Position numbers and translations under genes: made by a program. From Adiantum capillus-veneris (lineage: Eukaryota; Streptophyta; Polypodiopsida; Polypodiales; Pteridaceae): a stretch of DNA of 64,000 nucleotides. Positions 20,763 to 35,340 of the stretch are shown piece after piece. The notes under the pieces were generated by a model. It did no database searches. It was not told where the DNA came from and was given only the letters and a program-made list of their open reading frames with translations. The stretch is taken from NCBI GenBank assembly GCA_014529385.2, contig CM043960.1, forward strand, positions 27,541,896 to 27,605,895, given 5' to 3'. The stretch's first letter is position 1. Every line of letters starts with the position of its first letter.

Positions 20763-21034
20763 CAAGAGAGAGGGGTTGGGGAGGGTGGAGATGGACATAA
20801 TACCTGCGCAACAGGTTTTGGCCAAGACCCGAGCAGGCGAAAATGGCCCCTCTGTGCGGGTTTCGCTTTTTCCCCCCAATTTTTTTGGCGTCGATATACG
20901 CGTCGCAAATAAAGCCTTTCCAGGCGTATATCGACGCACATTGCGACGTGTATAGCAATGCCCGCTAATGTCGTCGATATACGCGTGGAAACGTCGATAT
21001 AGGCGCGTCGATATCTTCATTTAGTGTTGTAGTG
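20763..21034. repeat. CACTA right subterminal region with hairpin
   Basis: Contains a perfect 14-bp inverted repeat GCGTCGATATACGC (20888-20901) / GCGTATATCGACGC (20924-20937) and further GTCGATAT copies at about 20976-21015 before the terminal TTGTAGTG. The repeat differs from the left-end version (GTCGCTAT) by one base. Confidence 0.8.
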
Positions 21035-21037
21035 TTG

Positions 21038-22213
21038 GTACACTAGCGAAGAAACCACATGGTTCGCTAAATTATTGATACAGCAGCTCAGGTTGTGAAA
21101 TTTATCTTGAAACGACAAAGAGTGCTCAATTTATATAGGATGCGCATGTCAGTGATGTTGAAACTTCCTGTTGAAACTCGGTTCTGCATACACTTTTATA
21201 TCACTTCTCCATAATAAATGCGCTATGATTGACACATTCAATTGCGCGGCCTTTGATGAATGGCAGCTTGAGCAGAAAGAGAAAGTGAAAGATAGAATTA
21301 CATGTCTACTTGGCAATGTAAACAAGGCTGCTTGGTGGAGGAGTGTAATGGATGCATACCATGTAATGATGCCCGTTATGTTCGTGATCTGCAATCTTGA
21401 TTATAGGGTGCCAAACTTGGGTAAAGTGTGGATGACATGGTGGTCAGTCCAACAGAGTCTTGAAAATACAGAAGAGTTGAAAGAGTTGTAGTAGAGAAGG
21501 AGTGGCGATTACCATTCTCTGGCAAACAGCGAAAAAATTTGGCAAAGTATTTTCATGCAAGGTGGAAGAGTGCTCATAGTCGACTCCATAGTGTTGCTTA
21601 CATGCTTTATCCAGAGTATTGGAATTTAGATCTGATGTCCAATACAGAGGTGGTAAGAGATTTCTATCACGTGGTCAACACGTTCTACTCCAACGTTCAA
21701 GATCAAATTGATTGCATCAAAGAAATGAGTGCATTTAGATTAAAAGAAGGTTTTTTGCGAATGATTTTGTACAGGTAATGGAAAAAGAGCAACTTGCATG
21801 GAAGTGGTGGATGATGAATGGTGGAGAGCATTACTCTACCTTAAGTCCCCTTGCAATGAAAGTACTCACACAATGTGCAACAAACTCAAGTTCAGAGAGA
21901 AACTAGAATATGTACAAGTATGTTCACAGTACTATTCGCAACAGACTATTAGCAGACAGAGCAGAAAAATTAGTGTATATGTTTTGCAATGAAAAGGTAT
22001 TGAATCACATCGAAAGTGCTAGCTATGAGGAGGAAATGCCAACCTAGTTGTATGATTGTCAAAACGAAGATGAAGAAGAGTTCAATGTTGGTGTATCTCA
22101 ATGCACTATAGACGAAATAGAAGAGAATTTGATAATAGATATGGAGGTTGAATTACAAGGAGAACCACAACACTCAGACTTAGAACCAGATAACAACTCA
22201 AAAAATTCAATAT
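21038..22213 (+). pseudogene. hAT transposase, 3' half (RNase H-like end and dimerisation region), decayed
   Basis: Continues the gene broken at 3400. In shifting frames one reads IIDTAAQVVKFILKRQRVLN, KLPVETRFCIHFY, then NKCAMIDTFNCAAFDEW, and further on YFHARWKSAHSRLHSVAYML. The C-terminal hAT dimerisation motif is recognisable at about 21858-22045 (AMKVLTQCATNSSSERN, then HSTIRNRL and KLVYMF), where the expected Trp after SERN is replaced by a TAG. An acidic tail runs to a TAG at 22213. At least five stops or frameshifts are seen. Together with 2373-3400 this accounts for most of a full-length hAT transposase. Confidence 0.85.
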
Positions 22214-22327
22214 AGCTTGAGAGTAGAACGAGTAAATGTCAAAAACCATTCTAAAAGACCTTGTATTCAGATGTGTTTTGAGTAATTACAATGCTTCATA
22301 TTCATGATTGTACATAGTTTATCAATC

Positions 22328-24099
22328 TCAATTGTGTTTCTCTAAAGCAACATCTTTCTCATTAAACAGATTTCTAATTGTGATAAGGGTATCTTGGCGG
22401 GCTTGCTTGAATTTATACTCATTTTCCATGCCAAACATAATATATATTCCTTGTGGAATATCTTGTGAATAGATTGCGCATCGACTACTATTTTGCATTA
22501 GACGAATAAGACAAACAAAATGGTAATAATGACCACATGTCAATGTATAATATCTACTCTATCGATTAAAATTCTTGTAGCAAACTGGACATGGGAAGAT
22601 GAGGATGCATCTGAAGTTGACGAGGGGACCAAATCTGGATTCATGACAAGGTGGCTGATGTGTGTCCCTTGTATAGGTGTTGGATTCACTCGCTGTGTCA
22701 GATTTGAACGTCCTGGCTTAAGCGGTGAATGCTTTTCTCCATCCGGACTTATGAGGGTTGGGGTGTCTGGGTGGCTATAGAAAGCCGTGTTACTTTTTGC
22801 ATCTTTCTCTGCCAACTATGTCGTGTAAATATTCTTCTCTCTCTTTAACTATAGGTCGGAGTCTTCCATTATCAATGCCAACTCATCTCGGGTGAAAGTG
22901 ACACAACTCTCCCTTAAATCATGAGTGGTAACAATTGTCTCCTTTGACGATAAGTCTACTAGTCGATGTTGCACAAAGTGAACATATAACATTTTTGCAA
23001 AATATAGTGCACAATCTGCATTTTGCAGGGGATAGCCATAAACCTCCAAATAAATCCTCTTAGTGTTTTCTTTGATCGCATCATGGTTGCACTTCGAGAC
23101 CTTCCACCTTCCTTTCTCGATCTCTGCGTCCTCACATGGCCATATTGTCTTGATCATGTCCTTTGTTGATTAAGGCATGACAAATGGTTGGCATCTTCTT
23201 GATCATTGCTTTGATCCGCACCGTACAGGAAAATTTGCTACAGGCAATGACCTCCAGCCGTGTTGTAGCATGTGCATGTGTCGTCTGAACAATCTGTGAG
23301 TGAATGGTAAGCGGCATATCATGTCGCCCACGGTACCCCCATTGTAGTATGGGAATATTGTGATCCAAGGAACTTCGGTAGTAAAGCCAATGCACCTTAC
23401 AATGGAGAGGTGAAGTGTGCATTCCTTGCTCTGTCTGAAAGCTGTCAAATTTTGACTCCATCCCTTGTAACATTTTTCCACATATGTAATATGGTCTGGA
23501 AAAAAAAAGATTCCTTTGATGGTGTACAACATGCACACACCAAAAGAGCCTGTTCCAATCCTCATACCTTCTACCAAGGCTTCGTGAAGGATGTCGACAA
23601 GATGAGCGCACTTTGCATTCAAAGCCGTGCGCATGATTATGCCAGTACCAATGGCATCGGATAGACCTCCCAAAGTTGTTTTCACATCGTGGGCCATCTT
23701 CAATCTCTTGGGTAAGGCTACTTGGTCCTATGCTTTCACACGCTTCATCTTTACCTTCTGTTCGTTCCACAATTTATCCCAAAGCTCTAATTTTGACATG
23801 TCGCAGGCAGGTGGGATATCTTTCTTTAAGTCTCTACAACATACTTTCATATTGCCCAACACTGTCCTAACCTTGTGGTCAGGGTCAAATTCTTGAATCC
23901 TTGCTGGAATCAACAACTCGTATTGGCCTTCAACTCGCAACATGCGCTCTGTTTTCTCTCATATAGCGCTTGTGAGGTCTTTGATGAAGACACCGCTTTC
24001 ACTAATCTGCTGTATGCGATCATCTGCACATGATGGGATTGCCAAAATACATTCTTTACGAATGGCACGCATAATAATTTTCTTTTGATCTGGCGTCAT
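22328..24099 (-). pseudogene. Decayed gene with kinase N-lobe-like and RING-like segments
   Basis: Read on the minus strand from an ATG at 24099. After about 130 codons comes a segment resembling the glycine-rich loop of protein kinases (EGMRIGTGSFGVCML, about 23555), followed by YVEKCY and by SIVRCIGFTTEVPW with YYNGGTVGDMI, which resembles the beta4-beta5/hinge part. No HRD or DFG motif follows, so only an N-lobe is seen. The 3' part (22591-22430) resembles a RING finger: CPVCYKN, then TCGHYYHFVC and CAIYSQDI, with the last Cys pair reduced (Y for C). Stops at about 23958, 23728 and 22546 and frameshifts near 23200 and 22830 indicate a pseudogene, unless some are introns. The identity of the parent gene is unknown; the kinase assignment is tentative. 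Confidence 0.5.
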
Positions 24100-24482
24100 A
24101 TTTGCACTGGACAATAAAGAACAGCATTTCATACAAATTCATGGTTGTAAATGACACTAACATGCTCACACTATTTTAGGCAAACCCTTAATCACCACTT
24201 GAAGACTTTAAGAAATGTGCAAGGAAATATTGATGAAAATTGAAAACAATCTTCACCTAAAATTGCAATCTGTTACACGTGTAAAATGCAGATCAAACAA
24301 GTGGTTTATAAGAACTTAATTCAGATCAAACAATACATGTTAACAGTCTAGCACATTTCAGCATATATTGAATTTTTAACTTATATTTTTCTCCATGTGC
24401 ATATACTAGTTCAAACAAAGCACACACTGACTTAAAAACTTCAAAAACATTTAAAACATTGGAAGTATACAAATTGGACTAG
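24100..24482. other. AT-rich non-coding DNA
   Basis: No gene, transposon end or regular repeat is visible. It may contain the promoter or leader of the minus-strand pseudogene. Confidence 0.35.
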
Positions 24483-24770
24483 CAAATTGTGTTCACACAC
24501 TTTTTAACATAGAATTTAGGTAAATTTAGCAATAAAAAAAGTGATGATAATTGATGCTCTTTAAAAAGATACTAAAGAATATTTAACATGCAAATTGTGT
24601 GCAAATTCTTTTCTACAGAATTTATGTAAATGAAGCATTAAAAATAGCGATAATGCTTGAGGTCCTTTAAAAAGATAAAAAAGAATATTTAACATGCAAT
24701 TTGTGTGCAAATACTTTTTTGCATATAATTTATATAAATGGAGCATTTAAAATAGCGATGATTGATCAAT
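24483..24770. repeat. AT-rich tandem repeat, about 105-108-bp unit, three copies
   Basis: Copies start at 24483, 24591 and 24696 with CAAATTGTGTKC. Each contains an AATTTAKGTAAAT block and a TTTAAAAAGAT end. The first copy is the most diverged. Confidence 0.7.
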
Positions 24771-27119
24771 AAAGTATTCTTTTGAATATGATTAGCTAGT
24801 ATATAATTTCATATGGATAGTTAAAAATAACTAAATCAAACAATTCATACATTTTGTATATGAAATACTCTTCACAGCCACGTTACCGACCAAGTATTCC
24901 ATATTCTTAGTACTTAAAAAATTAACTGCACATGCACATACAAATTATATGACATTGAAGAGGGGGAATAGGGAACACACCCAGCACACAAAATGCTTGC
25001 CTCTCTATAGCCCAGAGATTCCACAGCACCCCTAACCTCTCTAATCACACCTTCAAATTAGCTAATTTGCACTAACAATTCCACTTAGCATACCGAACAA
25101 TCGTCTCACACCTCACAAAAAAAACCTTTTAGCACAAGCACACCCACACCACTCAAATCACCCTTTCCAACTCACAAGACACCCCAATTCTGCCCTCTTA
25201 GTGACACCCTTCAAGCTGCAAGCAAACCCTCTGCAAACACCGGCAAGTACACAAAGAGCAAGAGAAAAGGAGGGGGATGGGGAGAAGCAACACAAGAAGT
25301 AGGGGCAAATATTTTGTATCATTGCATAGGGGGGTAGTACAGTCAAGTATGCAGCTCCAATGGCAAGCTTGCAATACACAGGCTTGAAAACCTCCAATCA
25401 CTCTCTCTGGCAAAAAAGCCCTCAAAAATTCACTTCTATGCCCTTTTATAAGGCTTGGCTAAGGCTAAAAATGAAAAAACAAGAGCTATCTAGCTCGTAC
25501 AACTAACTGGAGCTTACTTTCAAAACTTCCTTGCATGATCACCACTTGGAATTTTCTTGGTGTTTGGTATCTGCATGGTGCCTCTTTTCTTTGTCCACTC
25601 AATTTGCCAACCCTGTACTTGGGATACCCCTTGGATACGCTTTCCCTCTCTTATTTGATCCCGGCTCTTTGTGGTAGGCTAAGCCCCTTGAACTTCTCAA
25701 TTTTCTCCTCTCCTACTGGCTGTTCACCGGACATGTGACTCTCCTTTTGACATGGTCCCAGGCTTAATCTCTCTCTCTTTCTATCTTTGGCGGGACCCCT
25801 CCCCTGACTGGGCTCCTTGAACATCCTTGGGATCTTCTCCTCTCTCTGTCGTGGGACACATTCCCTACTGTGGGACCCTCCCCTTCCAAGCAATAGCGTC
25901 GCTATTGGGGGGGGTTCTCTTCTTAAAAATTGGGGCCTCAAAGGCCGTGAACACGTGCCCCTGGCGGGCTCTACCATGTCATCACTATCGCGAGGAGTCG
26001 GACCACCACAGGCGGGCGTGCTAACTCCGCCGTCGCCACCGACATTGCCCAAAATCGCCTAGCCGAGCTCGTTGCAGTGCCGAAGGGCAGAGGCCAAGAG
26101 AGAGCTCCCTCTCTCACTTCCACGCTTCGAAAGGGGCGCTCGCTCCAGGTCAAATACCCCGACCTACTTCATTCCTCCAGCGCATGTGGGTTTACCCACT
26201 GCCACGTGGAGGCTGCCCGTGAATCTTCTCCAAAGAAGTCCGTTTACATGAAAATTTTTTCACTAAAAACCTCTCCAATGCCCAACTTTTTTGGCCTCTT
26301 TTAACCTGTAGCACCTACCTGCTCACATGCTCAATGAGCAGCCTGTCAAGCTCAGTGGAAAGAACCCCTTGCCAGCTTCGAACCACCTAAACCTCGTCAC
26401 ACTTCGGCCTTGGTGTGCCTTCGAATAATGCGTGCAAAAAACAAAAAAAATCATTTGGCACCCCGCTTTCATTGCCAACAACTGCCGACTTTGACTTTCA
26501 ATAACTCCCCGCTCCGAGCTCCGATTGGGATTCTATCAATTACTACTAGTTCCACATGAAACATACCATCCATCAAACATCGGGTGGGCTCCAGAAAAGA
26601 CCAGATGGTGCATCCTCCAATGCGAGCAAGTGTGCCCAGACCCAGCCCCTGAAAAATCTTCTGATGGCTATAACTTGCTAACCAGAGCTCCTATCTGCAA
26701 TCCAAGAAAACAGGCACACTCCATAACTCGGGCTTTATGCATGCATCCACTAACATCAGCCTGTGCCACCTGTCCCTAGCTGCCGTGTTCGTCGGGGATC
26801 TGCTACACTCTCTAACTTTGAACTGTAATTTCTTGAGAGTCGGGGCTCCGTTTGACGAGCCTTTAGGAGCTGCTCCTTCAGCACTTCAAGCTCTACATTC
26901 TTGGATCCAAAAGTTTCACTTTTCATCTCCTTCATTTGCTTCCCCAATTAGCCCCTCATGGAGCCTTCCTTGGCCTATAGACCACATCAGGCATACATTT
27001 CTGTTGCTGCTTGTCATCCCATGATCTTCCTAGCTGCTCCAGCCTTTTGCCAAGCTTCTGCTAGCTTGCACATATCTGTCCATGTCACCTTCTAGAGTCG
27101 ACACACTTTGGCTGTCCCA
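24771..27119 (-). repeat. Unresolved repeat-derived region, possible minus-strand LTR
   Basis: No supported gene. On the minus strand a TATA-like GCCTTATAAAAGGG lies at about 25441-25454, followed by transcript-leader-like sequence, and the region 25500-26200 has the C/T-rich, promoter-poor look of long LTRs. A 17-bp palindrome CAATAGCGTCGCTATTG lies at about 25892-25908, before a G8 run. LTR boundaries and a partner LTR were not found, so this is only a suggestion. Confidence 0.3.
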
Positions 27120-27430
27120 ACGTCCGTACGGCCAGGTTAACGACCTGAATGCCACATTTATGCAAAAACAAATGCTTCTAACAAACAACACTCTATTAGC
27201 CGCGTTACCAATCGAGTGCCGCCTGAATCTAAGGAGAAATAATGGCTTGCATGCAAACATCATATAGCCGCGTTACCGATCGATGCCCATATGTTTTTTG
27301 GGTAAGGGAAAGGAAAGTTTACTTACCATAAGGATACTAGATTCTCCACGTTACCGACGTAGTACCCAGCCAATAAGCCAATACTTACCACAAGGACACC
27401 GTCTTCCCTGGTCACCGAGGTGATGCCACC
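27120..27430. repeat. Array of CGTTACCGA motifs at about 70-bp spacing
   Basis: GCCGCGTTACCAATCGAGTG (about 27198), GCCGCGTTACCGATCGATG (about 27269), CCACGTTACCGACGTAGTA (about 27340) and a weaker GGTCACCGAGGTGATG (about 27407) follow at near-regular distance. A further copy is at about 24882. It may be a degenerate minisatellite or a set of protein-binding repeats. Confidence 0.5.
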
Positions 27431-27537
27431 GTGATAATCATTGTTCTGTAGAACAGCTTACACGCACACTCCCATTGTGTGGTAAGGTACCTTATCACTT
27501 CCGCGCAATACGACAAAAGGGACGCTACCACACAATG

Positions 27538-27819
<282 letters not shown>

Positions 27820-27834
27820 GCAAGAAATAACACC

Positions 27835-27915
27835 CAGCGGACCCGATCGGGCCCACATATATATAATTCTGCGAGCTCGCTAGGCTTTTTAGTATTCCCG
27901 ACGGGCCCGTAGGGA
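27835..27915. repeat. GC-rich block related to 1250-1367
   Basis: Contains GGCTTTTTAGTATTCCCGACGGGCCCG-like sequence, sharing core and T-rich tail with the left-end tandem repeat. It lies directly before the chromovirus gag. Confidence 0.45.
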
Positions 27916-27923
27916 CCTCTTCC

Positions 27924-30900
27924 ATGCGGCGTAGGATTTCCTATGGCCTTCGAGAGTTGCACCATCACTTTCTTCAGAGGAGAAATAATTTCAAAGAGGG
28001 AGGAAAGAACATCTCTTTCTTTACCTACGATGGCACCTTTGGTGCTACAGACAAAGTCTTGGCCTTCATCCAACAATCCGATGTGGCGTTTGGAGATGAG
28101 GGCTTCACAGAGTCCTCTAAGCTATGCCATGTAGCTATGCATTTTCAAAAGTCCACCAGGCAATGGTGGTCTAGCCTACAGGCAAACGGTGAATCCCCAC
28201 AAACATGGAAAGCTTTAAGAGCTTCCATCATGAAGCAGTTTTTGGCTATCGATGCCAAAGGCAAAGTACTCACCGAATGGAAAATCTTGAAGCTCTCTCC
28301 CTACAAATCTATTCACAAATATGTAGACAAGTTTTGGGACTTACATCTGAAAGCCACTGTCTTCAAAAAGATGGATTTTGGGGAGAAAAAACAACAATTT
28401 TGTGCGGGTCTAACTGAAGATATGGAGGAGTATGCCCGGGAGTATGTCAACTCCCAAAGGCCACGCACCATATCTGCGGTCATACACCATACCATGTGGC
28501 TTCACGAATCAATTTACAACAAGGGGCTAAGAGAAATCTTAAGCCCACAGAGAACAAGGACCGTAATAATGAGCCTAAGGGAAGGACAATGTCCAAAAGT
28601 CTCCTAAAGGAAACACCAACAACAACAAAGCTAAGGAGAAGGGAGTTTACAAAAGGCGAAAATAAACTCTCTCCTGAAGAGGTTGAGTGTTATCGTAAAG
28701 ATAGCCGTTGCTGTCAAGTGCGGGGAGCAAGGGCATGCTTATCGTGCTTGTTCCCACAAGAATACACAAAAAGAGCCTCCTAGAGCTACCTTGGTCAAAA
28801 TCCAAGAAGAGGAAGCTCACCACAAAGGATGTCCTCTATGCCATGCTTGGGGAAAGGTAAGAGAACATGATGCTTTTATTCTCTTTGACCCGGTTCTACT
28901 CACGATTTCATTTTCACAGAGTTGGCCACCAAGCTAGGCATCCAAGCCTCTGAGATGGAAGATGTCCTACCCACTGATGGTGCTTTCAAGGGGCAAGAAG
29001 CTTCAGTCACTCCCTTAATTGGGAAATTGAGGCTCCATGTCCAAAGCTATGTGGACAAAGAGGACTTCTTTATCTCCCCTCTCAAGCACGAGGATGTAAT
29101 CCTAGGGGCACCATGGTTTGATCGCATGGCTGCCAATGTTTAATTCCTTGAAAGGAAAATCTACTTTAGGTTCAAGGAAAAAGATATGTACATTGATGCT
29201 AAGGATTTGGGTAACACCATACCCATTGTACATACCCAATCTTTCAATAAGTTAATAAAGAGCTCTATTTCCGTGTACATGATTTTTGTTAAAGATTCTC
29301 AAAATGAACCTAATGCTTTAGCAAAAAAAATATACATAATCACAAGAAATTAGAGTTATCCAATTTTCTCAAGGGATTTCAAGATGTTTTTATTGACGAC
29401 ATCCCTTGTGAGCTACCTCCTAAACGAGTCAATGATGACCATGCAATTGAACTTCTTCTAGGAAGTTCACCGCCTAATAAACCTCTTTATAGAGTTTCTC
29501 AAGCTCAACAAGAGGAGATTATTCGGCAAGTGCATGAGTTAGTTGAGAAGGTCATGGTTCGGCCTAGCTCATCTCCATTTTGTTTACCCGTGTTATTAGT
29601 GCAAAACAAAGACGACACATATCGTATGTGTGTCGACTATAGAGCACTAAATCGGATCACTATCAAAAATAGGTTTCCCATTCCACAGGTAGAAGACCTA
29701 TTTGATAAGTTGCAAGGGTCAACCTACTTCAGTGGGACTGACCTAAAAAGTGGCTACCATCAAATAAGGATAGTTGATCAAGACATTGTAAAGACCGCAT
29801 TTTTCACTACCTTTGGCCTTTACAAATACATTGCCATGCCTTTTGGTTTGACCAATGCACCAGCCACATTTAACCGCTTGATGGAGAAGCTATTCAGACC
29901 TCACCAAACCTTTAATGGAGTGCTCTTTGATGATAGAATCATTTACTCTAATTCACTAGACGAACACAAGCAACACCTCTAGGTAGTATTTCAAGTCTTA
30001 CGAGAGAATAAACTTTATATTGATCCAAAGAAAAGTGAGTTTTTCTTACAAGAGATTCAGTATTTATGTCACATTATCTCTCAAGTGGAATCCAAATGGA
30101 TCCATCAAAGCTAGAGGTAATAAAAGGATGGCCTTATCCAAGGAATCTTCATGAACTAAGAAGCTTTATAGGTATATGTGCATACTATAGACGCTTCAAA
30201 GAAAATTTCTCACAAATCGTGGGACCATTACATGACCTAACAAAGAAAAACTTTAGGTATACATGGTTTGACAAGGAGAACAATGCTTTTGAAAATCTTA
30301 AACAAAAGTTTATCTCTCGACCTGTGCTTACACTGTCAGATCTCTCAAAGCCATTTGAGGTCCAATGTGATGCTTGTGGTGATTTTCTTGGAGCTGTTTT
30401 GCTCCAAGAAGGGCACACCATAGCCTATGAAAGTCGAAGGCTCGACCTTGTTTAGCAAGCTCTAGGAATATATGAAAAGGAACTCCTCACAGTTCTACAT
30501 TCCTTAGACTCGTGGAAGCACTATTTACTGGGGACTCCTTTCATTCTGTGCGGACGGATCACCAAAGCCTTAAGTACTTCATGACGCAGGCCAAGCTCTC
30601 TGACAAACAAATGAGGTGGACAAATTTCCTTTCGCAATTTCATTTTCATATTGCTCACATTGCTGGCAAGCATAATCAAGTAGCCGATGCACTCTCAAGA
30701 TGACTGAGAGTGAATGTGGTTTCCATAGCAACTCACAATGATCTATCTTCTATGATATTGATCCCGATTTTAGAGATGTGATTTCAGCCCTTGCATTAGG
30801 GAAGAAAGAGGAACCATTTACTTTACAAGATGGTTATCTTCTCTATGGCAATAGACTATGCGTTACTAACTCACTATGTGAAAAAGTAATGTATGAATCT

Positions 30901-30924
30901 CATGCTCCTCCTTATGCTAACTTT
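27924..30924 (+). pseudogene. Chromovirus A gag-pol (gag, protease, RT, RNase H, truncated integrase)
   Basis: The ATG at 27924 opens a gag ORF with a retrotransposon capsid-like region (WWSSLQ, ending HHTMW). A zinc knuckle at about 28711-28755 is split by a one-base frameshift (CGEQGHAYRAC in one frame). The protease active site near 28890 is also frameshifted, followed by KLRLHVQSYVDKEDFFISPL and ILGAPWF. RT runs from about 29335 to 29979 with MCVDYRALN, TDLKSGYHQIRI, FGLTNAPATF and LFDD. RNase H occupies 30066-30703 with KPFEVQCDACGDFLGAVLLQ and NQVADALSR. Only the start of the integrase region remains before it joins LTR DNA at about 30925. Stops at 29143, 29980, 30453 and 30701 add to the decay. 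No 5' LTR is recognisable upstream. Confidence 0.88.
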
Positions 30925-31451
30925 ACCCAAAGGATTTTCTCATATTACACTAATCACTTAATGTGAGATAATAAACAAGAACAAGAGTTACAATATAGAT
31001 ATGTACTTTAGATGCATCTCAGCACGGGGCCAAAGGTAATGAGCCCAAAACGGGAGATGGTCTATCAAAGAGAAATGCTAATGGAGTTTAAAAGACCATA
31101 GGGTTAGCTTCATTAAAGACTTCCATATTTAGTGTGAAAAGGCTTGGACCTTAGGTAAGCTAGGGCTATGCTTGAGGTGGGAACCCATTCCAAGCTTGAG
31201 GTGCTTGTCGTGCTTGATTACTGAGATGCTTGAGGTGCTTGAGATGCTAGGGTTGTACTTGAGGTGGGAACCTGGCCCAAGCTTGAAGGGCTTAAGGGCT
31301 GAGCTTGTGGTGGGAATCGGTCCCAAGGTTGAGAGGCTTGAGGTGTCAAAAAGTCAACAAGGATCCCTACAAGGAGGGGGCGAGCCCTACAAGTAGGGAC
31401 ATGAGAGAGAACACACACACCCTCACACAAGGCAAGCCTAGACCTAGGAGG
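30925..31451 (+). repeat. Shared central LTR, left part (chromovirus LTR family 1)
   Basis: Homologous to 43938-44338, beginning at ACCCAAAKGATTTTCTCATATTA, so roughly the first 28 bp of the LTR are missing. The part 31246-31451 matches 1-196. It is interrupted at 31451 by the large element 31452-40226 and continues at 40227. Internal repeats of the GCTTGAGGTG type are present. Confidence 0.8.
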
Positions 31452-34298
<2,847 letters not shown>

Positions 34299-34303
34299 TT
34301 TAG

Positions 34304-34322
34304 TGCCCCCACTGAGGAGGGC
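34304..34322 (+). promoter_or_regulatory. Primer-binding-site-like motif
   Basis: TAGTGCCCCCACTGAGGAGG begins about 3 bp after the 5' LTR. It resembles TGGTGCCCCCATGGAGGAG at 58855, which sits before the gag remnant at 58928. A PBS normally starts TGG; the second base differs here. The tRNA was not assigned. Confidence 0.45.
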
Positions 34323-34345
34323 TTCTCGAAAACCTCCAGTTTACA

Positions 34346-34609
34346 ATGCTAAAGACAACACACATCATCAACCATGGACGAATGGCTGAAGAATTCTTTA
34401 ACTGGAGAATGGAGGAAGAGAAGACCGGAGAAGCACTGACCGCCTTCATCAAAGTGCTACTCCCAGAATACACCGTCGTAAACATCCAAGAGGTAAATTC
34501 CCTATCTCATATTGCTCGTGCTAACCACAAGCTGAGAGCATCAGGTGGGAAGGCTACAAAATGTTGTCACTATTGTCAACCAAAACATTCTGTCAATGAG
34601 TGCCGATAG
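34346..34609 (+). pseudogene. Gag-like fragment with degenerate CCHC knuckle
   Basis: A short ORF of about 87 codons ending in a Cys/His cluster, CHYCQPKHSVNEC. The spacing is C-x2-C-x3-H-x4-C, one residue short of the standard retroviral knuckle. Upstream it has MAEEFFNWRMEEEKTGEAL and a basic stretch. It lies just inside the 5' LTR where gag is expected. It ends at a TAG and reading continues nowhere obvious. Confidence 0.4.
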
Positions 34610-35340
34610 AGGAAGTGAAGAAAGCACGGTGAGTTTTGCTTTTGAAAACCGCAGCACTCTCACGCCATAGCACCAAGTGTTTTCTCTCTAATGGTCTGAG
34701 AGGAGTCGTCAACTACATCAACTGCAAAGTCTAAGACAGAAATCCTAAAGGATTTGGTGGACGCAAGTGGGCCTACGCTCTCCCTAGGCCTAGAGAGTTC
34801 AAATGAAGTTCGGCCACCCAAGCGTCACTGCCGCATTCAAAATTGGAAAGCCGATTGAGGTAGACTCTTCTTACCCAGTCTGTTTTGAACCTAATGTGGA
34901 GGATTGTGCAGACTTCTACAAGAGGTAGAGGCATGTGGTGAAGGTGTCACCTTGTCAACACTTGAGGTACGCAACCCTAAGTAATCAGTTCCCTACACCC
35001 GACATGGATAATAACAATCGGCCAGAAGTCTTTCCTTTCCGTTTCTTGCAACACATGCATGTAAACGTTTACATTGATAGGAAGATATTCTACCAGCAAA
35101 GTTTGTTTTTCTATTCGGAGCGAAAATGCTTGATGAAATCCTCAGATCCCCTCGTCCCAGCATCTTGCCCCTTCTGGATTACTATCACTCTTTTGATGTA
35201 AGCATCTTTATTCTGTTCTAGCTTTGCAATCCATTTTTATCGTGTTTTAAATCTATCCACCCAACCCTGTGAAAAGATGCTATGAGCCGCCAATGTCATT
35301 TGTGAAAAAAAAAAAGTTTGTAATTTCCTGAGTTAGTACC
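34610..35340. other. Interior of the polymerase-less element, no clear gene
   Basis: Short ORFs only. No conserved motif is recognised. Confidence 0.35.

Larger units (their letters stand above)
3401..21034 (-). mobile_element. CACTA (En/Spm) DNA transposon, 17.6 kb, with nested copia and LINE
   Basis: The left end reads CACTACAAAA and the right end reads TTGTAGTG, so the termini are inverted repeats of the CACTA class. They are flanked by a perfect 3-bp target duplication TTG (3398-3400 and 21035-21037), the duplication size expected for this superfamily. Removing 3401-21034 and one TTG rejoins the hAT transposase reading through LKD-WYT. The native genes (tnp2-like and tnpA-like) lie on the minus strand at 4438-8940. 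The element has grown by internal insertion of a copia element (9062-14565), a LINE (about 15.75-20.48 kb) and long microsatellites. The strand given is that of the transposase genes. Confidence 0.92.

Noticed and set aside
25651-26052. 133-codon minus-strand ORF as a possible gene
   Set aside because: Low-complexity Pro/Arg/Glu sequence without recognisable domain, in a region that looks like an LTR.
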